From positions 79,376-116,974 of the forward strand of contig DLDU01000033.1 in the NCBI GenBank assembly GCA_002481295.1: a stretch of DNA of 37,599 bases, given 5' to 3'. Under the pieces are notes generated by a model. It ran no database searches and was not told where the DNA came from. It was given only the letters and a program-made list of their open reading frames with translations. This DNA is from Prevotella sp. UBA7764. GTDB lineage: Bacteria; Bacteroidota; Bacteroidia; Bacteroidales; Bacteroidaceae. The position numbers and the translations under genes were made by a program. Positions 8,290 through 17,287 of this stretch are shown here, one piece after another. How positions within the stretch are numbered: the first letter of the stretch is position 1; the number at the start of each line of letters is the position of its first letter.

Positions 8290-10968
8290 ATGAAACTATA
8301 TAGTAACATCATACACACTTGGCTAGCCGCCAAAGGGTGGAGCAGACATTTCACTCCCCTCTCCCTCGGAGAGGGGAGAGGGGGTGAGGCTGGTTTCCTT
8401 ATCCTTATCTTCCTCCTCTTCTTTTCCCTCGCCACCCACGCCCAGATCCGTGGCGTGGTCATCGACGCGGAAAAAGGCGACACCATCCTCTACCCCAGTG
8501 CCACCTACCGCGGCCATCACATCGCCGTGAGCGGCAACGCCATGGGTGAATACACCATCGAGCGACACAATGGCTGGCAGCTTACCTTTACCGCTGTGGG
8601 CTATAAGCCGAAGACTATCACCATCAACGCATCTACACCGGAGGTGCTCAACGTGAAGCTGAAACCCGACACACGTCAACTCGCGGAAGTCGTCGTGAAG
8701 TCGAAACGTGCACACTACTCCCGAAAGAACAACCCTGCCGTGGAACTGATGAAGCGAGTCATCGCCGCCAAAAAACGCACCAATCTCGAGAACCACGATT
8801 ATCTGAGCTATACCAAATACCAAAAGCTCACCATGGCCATCAACGACATCACACCGGCTGACATCGACTCGGGATTCATTGGAAAGCATAAGTGGCTGCT
8901 CGACCAGGTGGAGACAAGCCCCTACAACGGTAAGCTGATTCTGCCGCTCACCGTCGATGAGACGGTCACACAACACCTCTTCCGCAAAGACCCTAAGAAT
9001 GAGAAGGACATCGTCATGGGCCAGAGCTCGTCTGGCGTCAACCAGCTCATACAGACAGGTGACATCATGACGGTAGCCATGAAGGATGTTTTTACCGACG
9101 TGGACATCTACGACGACCAAGTGCGCCTGTTGCAATATCCGTTCACCTCGCCGATTGGTAAGGATGCGATCGCCTTCTACCGATTTTACATCGAGGACAC
9201 TGTATATGTCGATCACGATCTTTGTTATCACCTGCAGTTCATTCCCAACAACCAGCAGGACTTTGGATTCCGCGGAGAACTGTATATCCTCGCCGACTCG
9301 TCGCTGCACGTCAAGCGATGCAACCTGACCATCCCTAAACGCAGCGACGTCAACTTTGTGGAGAACCTGCAAATACAGCAGGAATACCGAAAGCTCCCTA
9401 ATGGTGAGTGGGCTCTGAGCGTCGACGATATGATCGTAGAGATGAAGGTGGCTAAGTTCCTGAGCAAGGTGCTCATCACGCGCACGACACGACTGAGCGA
9501 TTACGACTTCCAGCCGCTGGCGAAACAACTCTTCAAGGGTAAGGCAAAGGTGAAGAGAGAGGCGGACTCGCAGATGCGAGACGAAGCCTTCTGGAATAAA
9601 TACCGAACGGTGGAACTCACGAAGAGCGAGAGCTCCATGAGTGCTTTCGTGCATCGTATCGAGCAAATCAAAGGCTTTAAGTATATCATCTTCGGCGCCA
9701 AGGCGTTTATCGAGAACTTCGTGGAAACCGGTGATGAAAACCATCCGAGTAAGTTCGACTTCGGACCGGTGAACACGCTCATCACCAAGAACTTCATCGA
9801 CGGATACCGTGCGCGCGTCAGCGGACAGACAACCGCCAACCTCAACAAGCACTGGTTCTTCCAAGGCTACTACGCCCACGGCTTCCACTCGAAGAAGAAC
9901 TACTACGACGCGATGCTGACTTACTCGCTGAACAAAAAGGACTATCTGCCGCGCGAGTTCCCCAAGCGCACGATTTCCTTTGAGTCCACCTACGACATCA
10001 TGTCGCCGTCGGATAAGTTTATGCAAACTGACAAGGACAATGTGTTCACAGCCTTCAAATGGGCAAAGGTGGACAAGATGATGTTCTACAACCGACAGCA
10101 ACTGAAGTTTGAATACGAGCAGGAATGGGGACTGAAGACTACATTCGGACTGAAGACTGAGGAAAACGAGGCTGCCGGCGCTCTCTTCTTCAACCCGCTG
10201 AACAGTGGGTTCAGCTACACGACACCGGAAAATACGCCCGTCGGTGACCTCATCCACAATGGTAAGATACGTACCACGGAACTCAGCTTGCAATTCCAGC
10301 TGGCACCCGGACGCACTTACATCAACACTAAGCAGCGCCGTCTGCCGATCAACCTTGACGCACCCGTGTTTACGCTCGGACATACCATGGGACTGAAAAA
10401 TGTGCTCGGTGGCGACTATAAATACAACTTCACGGAAGCTGGTATCTATAAGCGCTTCTGGATGAACAGTTGGGGTAAAATCGATATCAATGTCAAGGCG
10501 GGAGCACAGTGGAACCGTGTGCCCTACCCTTTGCTGATTATGCCAGCTGCCAATCTGAGCTATATCATCGAGGACGAGACGTTTAACTTGATCAACAACA
10601 TGGAGTTCCTCAACGATCGCTACGCCAGTCTCGATGCCAGCTGGGACCTCAACGGTAAGATCTTCAACCGCATACCTTTGCTCAAGAAACTCAAGTGGCG
10701 CGAGTATCTCGGTGTAAAGGCTCTCTGGGGTAAGCTCACCGACAAAAACAATCCTTATCTGGAACAGAACGCCAACTCTTCTGTGCTCATGCAGTTCCCC
10801 GAGGGCTGCTACGTCATGGACCCGCACAAACCCTACGTGGAGCTTATCGCCGGTGTGCACAACATCTTCAAGCTCTTGCACGTGGAATATGTCCACCGCT
10901 GCAACTACAACGAGCTGCCGACAGCACACAAAAATGGCGTGAGACTGATGATGAGGTTGACGTTCTAA
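8290..10968 (+). CDS. DUF5686 / carboxypeptidase-regulatory-like outer-membrane protein
   Basis: The 892-residue protein has a late hydrophobic signal segment (about 36-50, ending THAQ), then a CarboxypepD_reg-like beta domain (53-126). This is followed by LAEVVVKSKRAHYSRKNNPAVELM and a long DUF5686 region to the C-terminal Phe, rich in amphipathic strands and typical of a Bacteroidota outer-membrane barrel. The family is widespread in Bacteroidota but its function is not established. The N-terminus is odd: residues 22-30 (TPLSLGEGR) are encoded by a palindromic repeat inserted in frame ahead of the hydrophobic core. No later in-frame ATG would give a signal peptide, so the repeat must be translated. 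It is the last gene of the 4901 run, 108 nt after the HAD gene. A role in the surface display or transport of the cluster product is speculative. Confidence 0.82.
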   Translation: MKLYSNIIHTWLAAKGWSRHFTPLSLGEGRGGEAGFLILIFLLFFSLATHAQIRGVVIDAEKGDTILYPSATYRGHHIAVSGNAMGEYTIERHNGWQLTFTAVGYKPKTITINASTPEVLNVKLKPDTRQLAEVVVKSKRAHYSRKNNPAVELMKRVIAAKKRTNLENHDYLSYTKYQKLTMAINDITPADIDSGFIGKHKWLLDQVETSPYNGKLILPLTVDETVTQHLFRKDPKNEKDIVMGQSSSGVNQLIQTGDIMTVAMKDVFTDVDIYDDQVRLLQYPFTSPIGKDAIAFYRFYIEDTVYVDHDLCYHLQFIPNNQQDFGFRGELYILADSSLHVKRCNLTIPKRSDVNFVENLQIQQEYRKLPNGEWALSVDDMIVEMKVAKFLSKVLITRTTRLSDYDFQPLAKQLFKGKAKVKREADSQMRDEAFWNKYRTVELTKSESSMSAFVHRIEQIKGFKYIIFGAKAFIENFVETGDENHPSKFDFGPVNTLITKNFIDGYRARVSGQTTANLNKHWFFQGYYAHGFHSKKNYYDAMLTYSLNKKDYLPREFPKRTISFESTYDIMSPSDKFMQTDKDNVFTAFKWAKVDKMMFYNRQQLKFEYEQEWGLKTTFGLKTEENEAAGALFFNPLNSGFSYTTPENTPVGDLIHNGKIRTTELSLQFQLAPGRTYINTKQRRLPINLDAPVFTLGHTMGLKNVLGGDYKYNFTEAGIYKRFWMNSWGKIDINVKAGAQWNRVPYPLLIMPAANLSYIIEDETFNLINNMEFLNDRYASLDASWDLNGKIFNRIPLLKKLKWREYLGVKALWGKLTDKNNPYLEQNANSSVLMQFPEGCYVMDPHKPYVELIAGVHNIFKLLHVEYVHRCNYNELPTAHKNGVRLMMRLTF
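8354..8378. repeat. Palindromic repeat inside the signal-peptide coding region
   Basis: Arms CTCCCCTCTCC (8354-8364) and GGAGAGGGGAG (8368-8378) flank a 3-nt loop, followed by a G-rich tail to about 8388. It has the look of the dispersed C/G-rich repeats common between genes in many bacteria, but here it is in frame inside a gene. Confidence 0.7.
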
Positions 10969-10970
10969 GG

Positions 10971-11060
10971 GACTACACCTTATTATATATATAGGACTCC
11001 CTTTATATCTAAGAGACTCCTTATTATAATGTTAAGGACACCTTATTATATATAGGGACT
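10971..11060. repeat. Imperfect tandem repeat, 20-24-bp units
   Basis: Units beginning GAC start at 10971, 10995, 11015, 11037 and (partly) 11057. Each carries a variant of CTTATTATATATAGG. They fill nearly all of the 119-bp spacer between the DUF5686 gene and the esterase gene. Confidence 0.65.
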
Positions 11061-11087
11061 CTGACCGACTAACAAAACCAAACGTCT

Positions 11088-12188
11088 ATGAAGAAAATAC
11101 TATTCGCAATCATTGCCATGCTGACCTTCTCTTCCGCTTGCCGGGCAGTAAGTACATTGCCTGTCGAGGGAGAATGGGTGAAACCGTTCAACCCATTGAT
11201 TCAATATATAGGACGCATCAACGACAGCAATCCCGACCAGCCGACATTCAACTGGCCGGGCATTGAGATTCGTGCACGTTTCCAAGGTACGTCATTGCGT
11301 ATGGTGGCAAAACCGAAGAGCGGCTACTTCATGTGCACTATCGACAACGCCACGCCGTTCAAGGTAGCCTTCAACAGTGAGCGTGACTCTGTCGTTCAGC
11401 TCGCCACCGCACTGCCGCAGGGTGAGCACAGCGTCAGGCTGATGTACACAATCGAAGGTCTTGACCGTCATGCCATCTTCCGCGGCTTTGTCCTCGACAA
11501 GGGCTGTAAGCTCGTCACTCCAGACCCTCTGCCCAAGCGCAAGATAGAGTTCATCGGAAACTCTATCACCTGTGGCTACGGCGTGGAAGACACCCTCGGC
11601 GATGACCACTACCTCGACGAGACTGAAAACCACTGGCTTAGCTACGCCACACTGACCTCTGATGCACTGGGGGCTCAGCACTTCTCCATCTCACGAAGCG
11701 GTATTGGCGCATACCGCAACTACGGCGGACCAGCAACAGGATCACCAGATGCCATGCCTCAGATGTATGATCTCACGCTCTATCACGACAGCACACAGCT
11801 ATGGAACTTTAAGCGTTGGACACCCGACGTGGTCTGCATCAACCTCGGAACAAACGACTTTTCGACACCAGGCTACAACACCAACCTTTACGAGAAATCA
11901 TATCTCGGACTCGTACGTCACGTCAGAAGTTGCTATCCCCAGGCTTTCATTGTACTGTTGAGCGGTCCCATGCTGCCTACAGAGACCAACGCCATCGTCA
12001 AGAAAGCACTCGACAATATCAAGAAGACGCTCTCCAAGAAAGGCGACAAGCGCATCTTTCGCTTCGACTTCACGCCGCAGGACGGTAGTCTCGGTTATGG
12101 AGCAGACTATCATCCCAGCAAGGCTCAGCACCAGAAGATGGCCGAGGAACTCACGAAGTTCCTGAAAGAGAATATCTTCAAGGACTAA
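11088..12188 (+). CDS. SGNH-hydrolase, CE2-like acetylesterase
   Basis: The 366-residue secreted protein has a signal peptide (about 1-20), an N-terminal beta-sandwich (about 25-145) and a C-terminal SGNH hydrolase domain (152-366). Catalytic features are Ser159 in IGNSITCGYG, the GTND block (254-257) and His342 in DYHPS. This two-domain order is that of carbohydrate esterase family 2, whose members deacetylate xylan, glucomannan or other beta-linked polysaccharides. The signal region ends FSSACRA, so either ordinary cleavage or a lipoprotein is possible; the Cys18 lipobox is poor. It stands alone with a tandem-repeat spacer upstream and a hairpin terminator downstream. It probably helps degrade plant polysaccharide in the periplasm or at the cell surface, together with loci such as the PUL at 25441-37599. 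Confidence 0.88.
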   Translation: MKKILFAIIAMLTFSSACRAVSTLPVEGEWVKPFNPLIQYIGRINDSNPDQPTFNWPGIEIRARFQGTSLRMVAKPKSGYFMCTIDNATPFKVAFNSERDSVVQLATALPQGEHSVRLMYTIEGLDRHAIFRGFVLDKGCKLVTPDPLPKRKIEFIGNSITCGYGVEDTLGDDHYLDETENHWLSYATLTSDALGAQHFSISRSGIGAYRNYGGPATGSPDAMPQMYDLTLYHDSTQLWNFKRWTPDVVCINLGTNDFSTPGYNTNLYEKSYLGLVRHVRSCYPQAFIVLLSGPMLPTETNAIVKKALDNIKKTLSKKGDKRIFRFDFTPQDGSLGYGADYHPSKAQHQKMAEELTKFLKENIFKD

Positions 12189-12250
12189 GACACAAAGTTT
12201 TTTATGGATGATTGGCGCTTCTGAAAAGTGAGAAGCAGCCACAAGGAACG

Positions 12251-12288
12251 ACGACGTTGGGAAGAGCAAAGACCTCTCTCAACGTCGT
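12251..12288 (+). terminator. Hairpin after the CE2-like gene
   Basis: Arms ACGACGTTG (12251-12259) and CAACGTCGT (12280-12288) enclose a 20-nt loop. They are followed by TTTCATT, a weak T tract. It lies 62 nt past the stop codon. Confidence 0.5.
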
Positions 12289-12322
12289 TTCATTAGAAAT
12301 ATTGTAGATGGAGTGTTAAAAA

Positions 12323-12354
12323 TTTGGCACTCTTATAGTTTTTTACTACCTTTG
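12323..12354 (+). promoter_or_regulatory. Promoter for the ECF sigma-factor gene
   Basis: TTTG (12323-12326), a 20-nt spacer and TACCTTTG (12347-12354) match the housekeeping consensus. The leader to ATG 12425 would be about 65 nt. Confidence 0.65.
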
Positions 12355-12424
12355 CCTATGAACAATTACAATAACAAAGAAAGCCTATCGACAACACATT
12401 TACTTAATTAAAAGCATTAAGAAA

Positions 12425-13021
12425 ATGGAACAGCTCAAGACAATGACCGACGAACAGTTGGCCATCAAATACATGGAGGGCAATAATCAGGCTTTCGACA
12501 TCTTGTTATCACGCAATCAGAACAAGTTGTTTGCCTATATCCTTTTTGTTGTCCACGACGAGGGACTGGCAAACGACGTCTTCCAGGAGACTTTTGTCAA
12601 GATCATCGTGAAGTTGCAGAACGGACTCTACGAACCATCGGGGCTGTTCGCAGCATGGTGTATGCGCATCGCTCACAATGTGATCATGGACACCTTCCGC
12701 CGACAAAAAGCACGCCATATCGTGGAGCCCAACGAGGATAATGACCTCGGCAAACTGCGTCACAGCCAAGTCTGGGAGGGCAACAGAGAGGGAAGATACG
12801 TCAACGAACAGGTGCTCAGAGACGTAAAGACGCTCATGGACAAGCTTCCCGACCCGCAACGCGAGGTGGTCTTCATGCGTTTCTACCAGCAGATGTCCTT
12901 TAAGGAGATCGCCGACGCTACGCAGGTAAGCATCAACACGGCCCTTGGCCGCATGCGCTACGCTGTGCTGAACATGAGAAAGATGGCGAAGAAAAACGGG
13001 ATTGTGCTGGAAATAGAGTAG
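12425..13021 (+). CDS. ECF-type RNA polymerase sigma factor
   Basis: The 198-residue protein has the two-domain layout of extracytoplasmic-function sigma factors. Region 2 (about 22-95) contains AFDILLSRNQNKLFAYIL and DVFQETFVKI, followed by AAWCMRIAHNVIMDTFRR. Region 4 (about 135-188) is LPDPQREVVFMRFYQQMSFK followed by EIADATQVSINTALGRMR, a helix-turn-helix that would read the -35 element. It directs core RNA polymerase to a special promoter set. No anti-sigma factor or membrane sensor lies next to it: rpe is convergent downstream and an esterase is upstream. Control must therefore come from elsewhere or be transcriptional. It has its own housekeeping-type promoter. The regulon is unknown. 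Confidence 0.92.
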   Translation: MEQLKTMTDEQLAIKYMEGNNQAFDILLSRNQNKLFAYILFVVHDEGLANDVFQETFVKIIVKLQNGLYEPSGLFAAWCMRIAHNVIMDTFRRQKARHIVEPNEDNDLGKLRHSQVWEGNREGRYVNEQVLRDVKTLMDKLPDPQREVVFMRFYQQMSFKEIADATQVSINTALGRMRYAVLNMRKMAKKNGIVLEIE

Positions 13022-13040
13022 CCCCCCACCCATCAAGTCC

Positions 13041-13243
13041 CTTGCCGCAAGCGGCAAGAGACATCGAAGTAAGCGTGGCCCGCCAAAATGCTCTGTGGCA
13101 CAAATAGAGTACCCGCGTCACGTTGTAACGTGACGAACACAACGGAGAACGACCACAAGTCTTCGCCCTAATTTCCAAGGATGGCAAGCCAATTCTCAGC
13201 GCATATTCGCCTTGAGTTCTATTCGTCACGATATATCGTGACG
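13041..13243. repeat. Cluster of three short palindromes in the sigma-factor/rpe spacer
   Basis: The 263-bp spacer holds three near-perfect inverted repeats. They are CTTGCCGC-AA-GCGGCAAG at 13041-13058, CGTCACGTT-GT-AACGTGACG at 13116-13135, and a perfect 20-bp palindrome CGTCACGAT..ATCGTGACG at 13224-13243. The latter two share the CGTCACG/CGTGACG ends. They resemble REP-like dispersed elements and could also act as terminators for the two convergent genes. No gene is seen in this stretch. Confidence 0.65.
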
Positions 13244-13284
13244 CTCCCTCACAAAGCGCCCCACGGACTACAGTCTGAAGAGAG

Positions 13285-13938
13285 TTATAGTGAGCTTGCC
13301 AAGGCAGAGATCACCTTTTCCGGCTCTTCTGCTTTAAACACATAACTGCCGCTGACAAGCACATCCACGCCGGCGCGCTTGAGCTTCGGCGCTGTCTCTG
13401 CATTCACGCCACCATCCACTTCGATAAGAGCCTGTGAGCCGCTGTCCTTGATCAGCTTTCTCAGTCGGCCGATTTTCGTATAAGTGTTCTCAATAAATTT
13501 CTGACCGCCGAAGCCAGGATTGACACTCATCAGCAACACCATGTCCACGTCCTGGATACAATCCTCCAGCATACAGACAGGGGTAGACGGATTCAGCGTC
13601 ACGCCAGCCTTCATCCCTTCTTCATGAATCTCGTGAATAGTACGATTGAGATGCGTACAAGCCTCATAGTGAACATTCATCATCATGGCGCCAAGCTTTG
13701 CCGTGCGAGTGATATAACGCTCTGGCTTGACAATCATAAAGTGCACGTCAAGCGGCTTCGTACAAATGCGCTTCACTGCTTCCAACACTGGGAAGCCGAA
13801 AGAGATGTTAGGGACAAACACACCGTCCATCACATCGCAGTGCAGCCAATCAGCTTCACTGCGGTTGATCATGTCTATATCAGCTTGCAAATTCGTAAAG
13901 TCTGCTGCAAGCAAAGAAGGAGAAACGATTGTTTTCAT
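13285..13938 (-). CDS. rpe: Ribulose-phosphate 3-epimerase
   Basis: This cytoplasmic TIM-barrel enzyme interconverts ribulose 5-phosphate and xylulose 5-phosphate in the pentose phosphate pathway. The 217-residue length is standard. Motifs are IVSPSLLAADF (4-14), metal and catalytic residues H33 and D35 in HCDVMDGVFVPNISFG, H66 in LDVHFMI, the phosphate-side loop MSVNPGFGGQKF (137-148), and catalytic D175 in IEVDGGV. ATG 13938 is chosen because the family begins immediately before IVSPSLLAADF; the frame is open 13 codons further upstream without similarity. It is monocistronic by layout, convergent with the sigma-factor gene and separated from nuoN by the nuo terminator. No clear promoter was recognised upstream. 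Confidence 0.95.
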   Translation of the reverse strand: MKTIVSPSLLAADFTNLQADIDMINRSEADWLHCDVMDGVFVPNISFGFPVLEAVKRICTKPLDVHFMIVKPERYITRTAKLGAMMMNVHYEACTHLNRTIHEIHEEGMKAGVTLNPSTPVCMLEDCIQDVDMVLLMSVNPGFGGQKFIENTYTKIGRLRKLIKDSGSQALIEVDGGVNAETAPKLKRAGVDVLVSGSYVFKAEEPEKVISALASSL

Positions 13939-14164
13939 GTTGCTTAATCGGTTTTGATCCGTCATCAGTTCATACAATGAACAGCCACTTCCGAACTACG
14001 CCTGTCAATACGATAGGTGTGAGCAATCTGTCGAATGATATACAACGATAACTCTGAAGGTACACATTCTTTGGGAGTAGAATACTTCATAGGCGGACAT
14101 ATTTTATTGTAATACGAATATACCTATAACGGAGTTTGCTACCTTTTATTATAAAAAAGCAAGA

Positions 14165-14201
14165 AAAAAGGCTGTGGAAAAGATGCTTCCACAGCCTTTT
14201 T
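14165..14201. terminator. Strong bidirectional rho-independent terminator of the nuo operon
   Basis: Perfect 15-bp arms AAAAAGGCTGTGGAA (14165-14179) and TTCCACAGCCTTTTT (14187-14201) enclose a 7-nt loop. A-rich and T-rich flanks give a U tract on both strands. It lies 30 nt past the nuoN stop and closes the operon. The rest of 13939-14164 holds nothing recognisable. Confidence 0.9.
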
Positions 14202-14230
14202 TTATTTTATATGTTACTATCCTACCCAAA

Positions 14231-15703
14231 TTACTGCATCACCGACGCAGCTTGGATCCAGTCATAGACATAGCTGCAAACACCGAAGGCGATGATGCCG
14301 AGTGTGCAGAGAGCCAGTGCCAGCTTCGTGTTGACATGGGCACTGAAGGTCGGCAACGGATTCTCGTTGTGTTTGATGAACATAGCCTTGACGATGAGCA
14401 GATAGTAGTACAAGCTCACCACCGTGTTGACCAAGGCAATGAAGACTACTGCATAGATGGTAGCACCAATGGTCGTAGTGACCTGCGCGCCGTTGGCTGC
14501 TGCCATGAACACGAAGAACTTCGAGAACATTCCGGCGAACGGAGGAATACCACCCAAGGAGAACAGTGCCAGCGTCATGAGAAAAGCCAGACGCGGATTG
14601 GTCTTGTAGAAGCCATTGTAGGCATCCATGCTCACCACACCATTGTTATGCTCCTCTACAGAAGAGATGATGGAGAAGACGGCGAGGTTGGCTACTACAT
14701 AGATGAGTACATAGTAAGACAGAGCCGTCACGCCCATAGCTGAGTCACCAACGACAGCCAGCATGATGTAACCGGCCTGAGAGATAGAGCTGAACGCCAT
14801 GAAGCGCTTCAGATCTTTCTGATGGATGGCGAAGAGGTTGGCAATGGTGATAGACAGCACGATGACGATCATCAGCATATACTGCCAGTACTCTACCATC
14901 GGAGCAAAGACTTTCATCAGAATGGAGCACAGTGCAAAGGCGGCAGCACCCTTAGAGATGACACTCAGGTAACCACTGACATTGGTCGGAGCACCCTGAT
15001 AGGTATCTGCCGTCCAGAAGTGGAAAGGAACCAAAGAAATCTTGAAGCCCAGTCCGCTGAAGAAGAAGACCATGCCCATGATCGTCAGTGGCGTGGCACT
15101 AATGTTCTTCACAACATCATCGAAGTAGAGTGTGCCCGTAGCCCCATAAAGGAAGCTGATACCGTAGATCATCACACCACTGGAGAAAGTAGCGGTGAGG
15201 ATGAACTTTGCACCGGCCTCTGCACTGTGATGACGGTACTTGTCGAAAGCGACAAGGCAGGCCATAGGCACAGAAGCCATCTCAAGACCGATGAAGAACA
15301 GCAGGAAGTGATTGGCACTTACCATCATGTTCATACCGAGAAGCGTAGAGATGACGAGTTCGTAGAACTCTCCTTCCTTGAAATTAGTATCTGGGCGCTG
15401 CAGCCACTCGCGCGACTGGATGAGGACAATAAGCGTACCAAAGGCGAGAATCGTCTTGATGACACCCACGCTCGGATTGGTCATATACATACCGCCGAAG
15501 GCAGTAGCAGAAGCCGTGGGGAAGATGTTGATGAAGACATGAGCCAGCATCAGCACACACACCAACGGATTGAACCAGCTGCGCACTTTACTCTCACCGG
15601 AGCGGGGAGCCGTGAACAGGTCAGCAAGGAATACGATCAACAGAATAGCCGTCAGCGTGGCCTCCGGAATCATATTAAGAAATTGACTATAATCTATATT
15701 CAT
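14231..15703 (-). CDS. nuoN: NADH-quinone oxidoreductase subunit N
   Basis: The 490-residue polytopic membrane subunit is one of three antiporter-like proton-pumping subunits of respiratory complex I. Conserved features include the segment [20 protein letters not shown], the conserved Lys region KGAAAFAL, and [15 protein letters not shown], a signature shared by NuoL, M and N. About 14 hydrophobic segments can be traced. It is the last gene of the operon, 24 nt after nuoM and followed by a strong terminator. Length and order match complex I operons of Bacteroidota. Confidence 0.96.
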   Translation of the reverse strand: MNIDYSQFLNMIPEATLTAILLIVFLADLFTAPRSGESKVRSWFNPLVCVLMLAHVFINIFPTASATAFGGMYMTNPSVGVIKTILAFGTLIVLIQSREWLQRPDTNFKEGEFYELVISTLLGMNMMVSANHFLLFFIGLEMASVPMACLVAFDKYRHHSAEAGAKFILTATFSSGVMIYGISFLYGATGTLYFDDVVKNISATPLTIMGMVFFFSGLGFKISLVPFHFWTADTYQGAPTNVSGYLSVISKGAAAFALCSILMKVFAPMVEYWQYMLMIVIVLSITIANLFAIHQKDLKRFMAFSSISQAGYIMLAVVGDSAMGVTALSYYVLIYVVANLAVFSIISSVEEHNNGVVSMDAYNGFYKTNPRLAFLMTLALFSLGGIPPFAGMFSKFFVFMAAANGAQVTTTIGATIYAVVFIALVNTVVSLYYYLLIVKAMFIKHNENPLPTFSAHVNTKLALALCTLGIIAFGVCSYVYDWIQAASVMQ

Positions 15704-15727
15704 AACTTTATTCTCTTTTCAATCGTA

Positions 15728-17251
15728 TTACATGCCAGCGACAATACCTGCGCTAAGGATATGATGCAACATAGGAGCCATGGCATCGTTGATGATATTC
15801 TGTGCCCACAGTGGAGCCATACCAAGGCCGGCTACACAGAAGATCAAGCCGCCCACAGCGATACGCTCGTCCCAAGAAGCATCCGAAAGCTTGTAATAAG
15901 CCTGGTCGGGAACCTGCTGATACAGAATCTTACCGACGACACGCAGGATATACACAGCGGTGATGACAATAGAGGTACAAGCGATGATGGTGCAGGTACG
16001 GTGGAACAGATCGGGGTTCTCAAAAGAACCGACGAAGATGTTCATCTCTGCTACGAAGCCAGAGAAGCCAGGAAGACCGAGGTTGGCCAAGCCGGCAACA
16101 ACATAGGCAACGGCCAGGAAAGGCATGATCTTCATCAATCCTCCCAAGCGACGCACGTCACGTGTTCCGCAACGGTGATAGATCATACCGATGACAGCAA
16201 AGAAAAGGGCTGTCATCAGACCGTGAGAGAGCATCTGCAGAATGGCACCAGTGCAAGCAGTCTGGGTCATCATCAGCAGAGCGAAAAGCACCATGCCGCA
16301 GTGAGACACGGAAGAGTAAGCATTGATATACTTCAAGTCGGTCTGCACACAAGCGGAGAGCGCACCATAAACCACAGAGATGGTGGTAAGGATGAGGAAG
16401 ATCCAAGAGAGCTGGTGAGCTGCCTGGGGCAACAGATACATGGCAATGCGGAAACAACCATAACCTCCGAGTTTCATCAGCACACCGGCGTGGAGCATTG
16501 ACACAGCCGTCGGGGCTGAAGCATGACCGTCGGGAGACCAAGTGTGGAACGGGAATAAAGCGCCGAGAACACCAAAACCGATGAAGATGAACGGGAAGAA
16601 GATCTTCTGAATGAATGCCGGAATAGCATTGGAAGCAGCGATCTCCACGACCGACATGGTATAGGTGCCGCTATACTGACCGTTGAAGAAGTAGATGCCA
16701 AGGATGCCGATGATAAGCAGAGCGGAACCGCCCATGAGCATCAACGTCAGCTTCATGGCACTGTACTCCTTAGGACCAGTACCCCAAACACCGATAAGCA
16801 GGTACATAGGAATCAGCGCAACCTCGTAGAACATGAACATGGTGAAGAGGTCCTCTGAGATGAAGAAGCCAAACACACCGGTAGACAGCAAGGTGAACCA
16901 AAGGAAGTACTCCTTCTGCATTGGGTGCTGCTGCCAAGAGGCAAAGGTACCGGTGAAGACGATGATGGCAGAAAGCAGGATCATCACCACCGAGATGCCG
17001 TCCACGCCCGTGCGATAGAAGATGTGCAAGGGCTTGAACCAAGGTATGGCGTCGCCGAAGAGGAAGGGGAACTTCTCTGCCGGCATGGTCTCGCGCGCCT
17101 CCAGAAAGGCAAATACCAAATAGATGGCAAGGGCGAGAAGAGCCGTAGAACCTACGACCATGACGCCACGCACCTGACTGTCGTTGCGTGCCAGCCACAG
17201 GGCAAGCAACATCAGAATAGGTATAACGACGAAAAACGTTAAAAATGTCAT
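15728..17251 (-). CDS. nuoM: NADH-quinone oxidoreductase subunit M
   Basis: The 507-residue polytopic proton-channel subunit has the Mrp-antiporter-type core. Visible signatures are YEVALIPMYLLIGVWG with its essential membrane Glu, LFPFHTWSPDGHASAPTAVS, HAGVLMKLGGYG, NAYSSVSHCGMVLFA and HGLMTALFFAVIGMIYHR. It lies between nuoL (36-nt gap) and nuoN (24-nt gap), in the usual L-M-N order. It moves protons across the inner membrane as part of the P module. Confidence 0.96.
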   Translation of the reverse strand: MTFLTFFVVIPILMLLALWLARNDSQVRGVMVVGSTALLALAIYLVFAFLEARETMPAEKFPFLFGDAIPWFKPLHIFYRTGVDGISVVMILLSAIIVFTGTFASWQQHPMQKEYFLWFTLLSTGVFGFFISEDLFTMFMFYEVALIPMYLLIGVWGTGPKEYSAMKLTLMLMGGSALLIIGILGIYFFNGQYSGTYTMSVVEIAASNAIPAFIQKIFFPFIFIGFGVLGALFPFHTWSPDGHASAPTAVSMLHAGVLMKLGGYGCFRIAMYLLPQAAHQLSWIFLILTTISVVYGALSACVQTDLKYINAYSSVSHCGMVLFALLMMTQTACTGAILQMLSHGLMTALFFAVIGMIYHRCGTRDVRRLGGLMKIMPFLAVAYVVAGLANLGLPGFSGFVAEMNIFVGSFENPDLFHRTCTIIACTSIVITAVYILRVVGKILYQQVPDQAYYKLSDASWDERIAVGGLIFCVAGLGMAPLWAQNIINDAMAPMLHHILSAGIVAGM

Positions 17252-17287
17252 TTTCTTATTTCAGTCTAAGTGAATGTTTCGATGTTG

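Noticed and set aside
8323..10929. 868-codon open frame antisense to the DUF5686 gene
   Set aside because: It has no recognisable domain, and the sense frame has a signal peptide and family features. Long antisense frames are expected here from codon bias with few stop-complementary codons.
14822..16501. 559-codon open frame antisense to nuoN/nuoM
   Set aside because: His/Asp/Glu-rich translation typical of the complement of hydrophobic membrane genes; it spans the junction of two certain genes.
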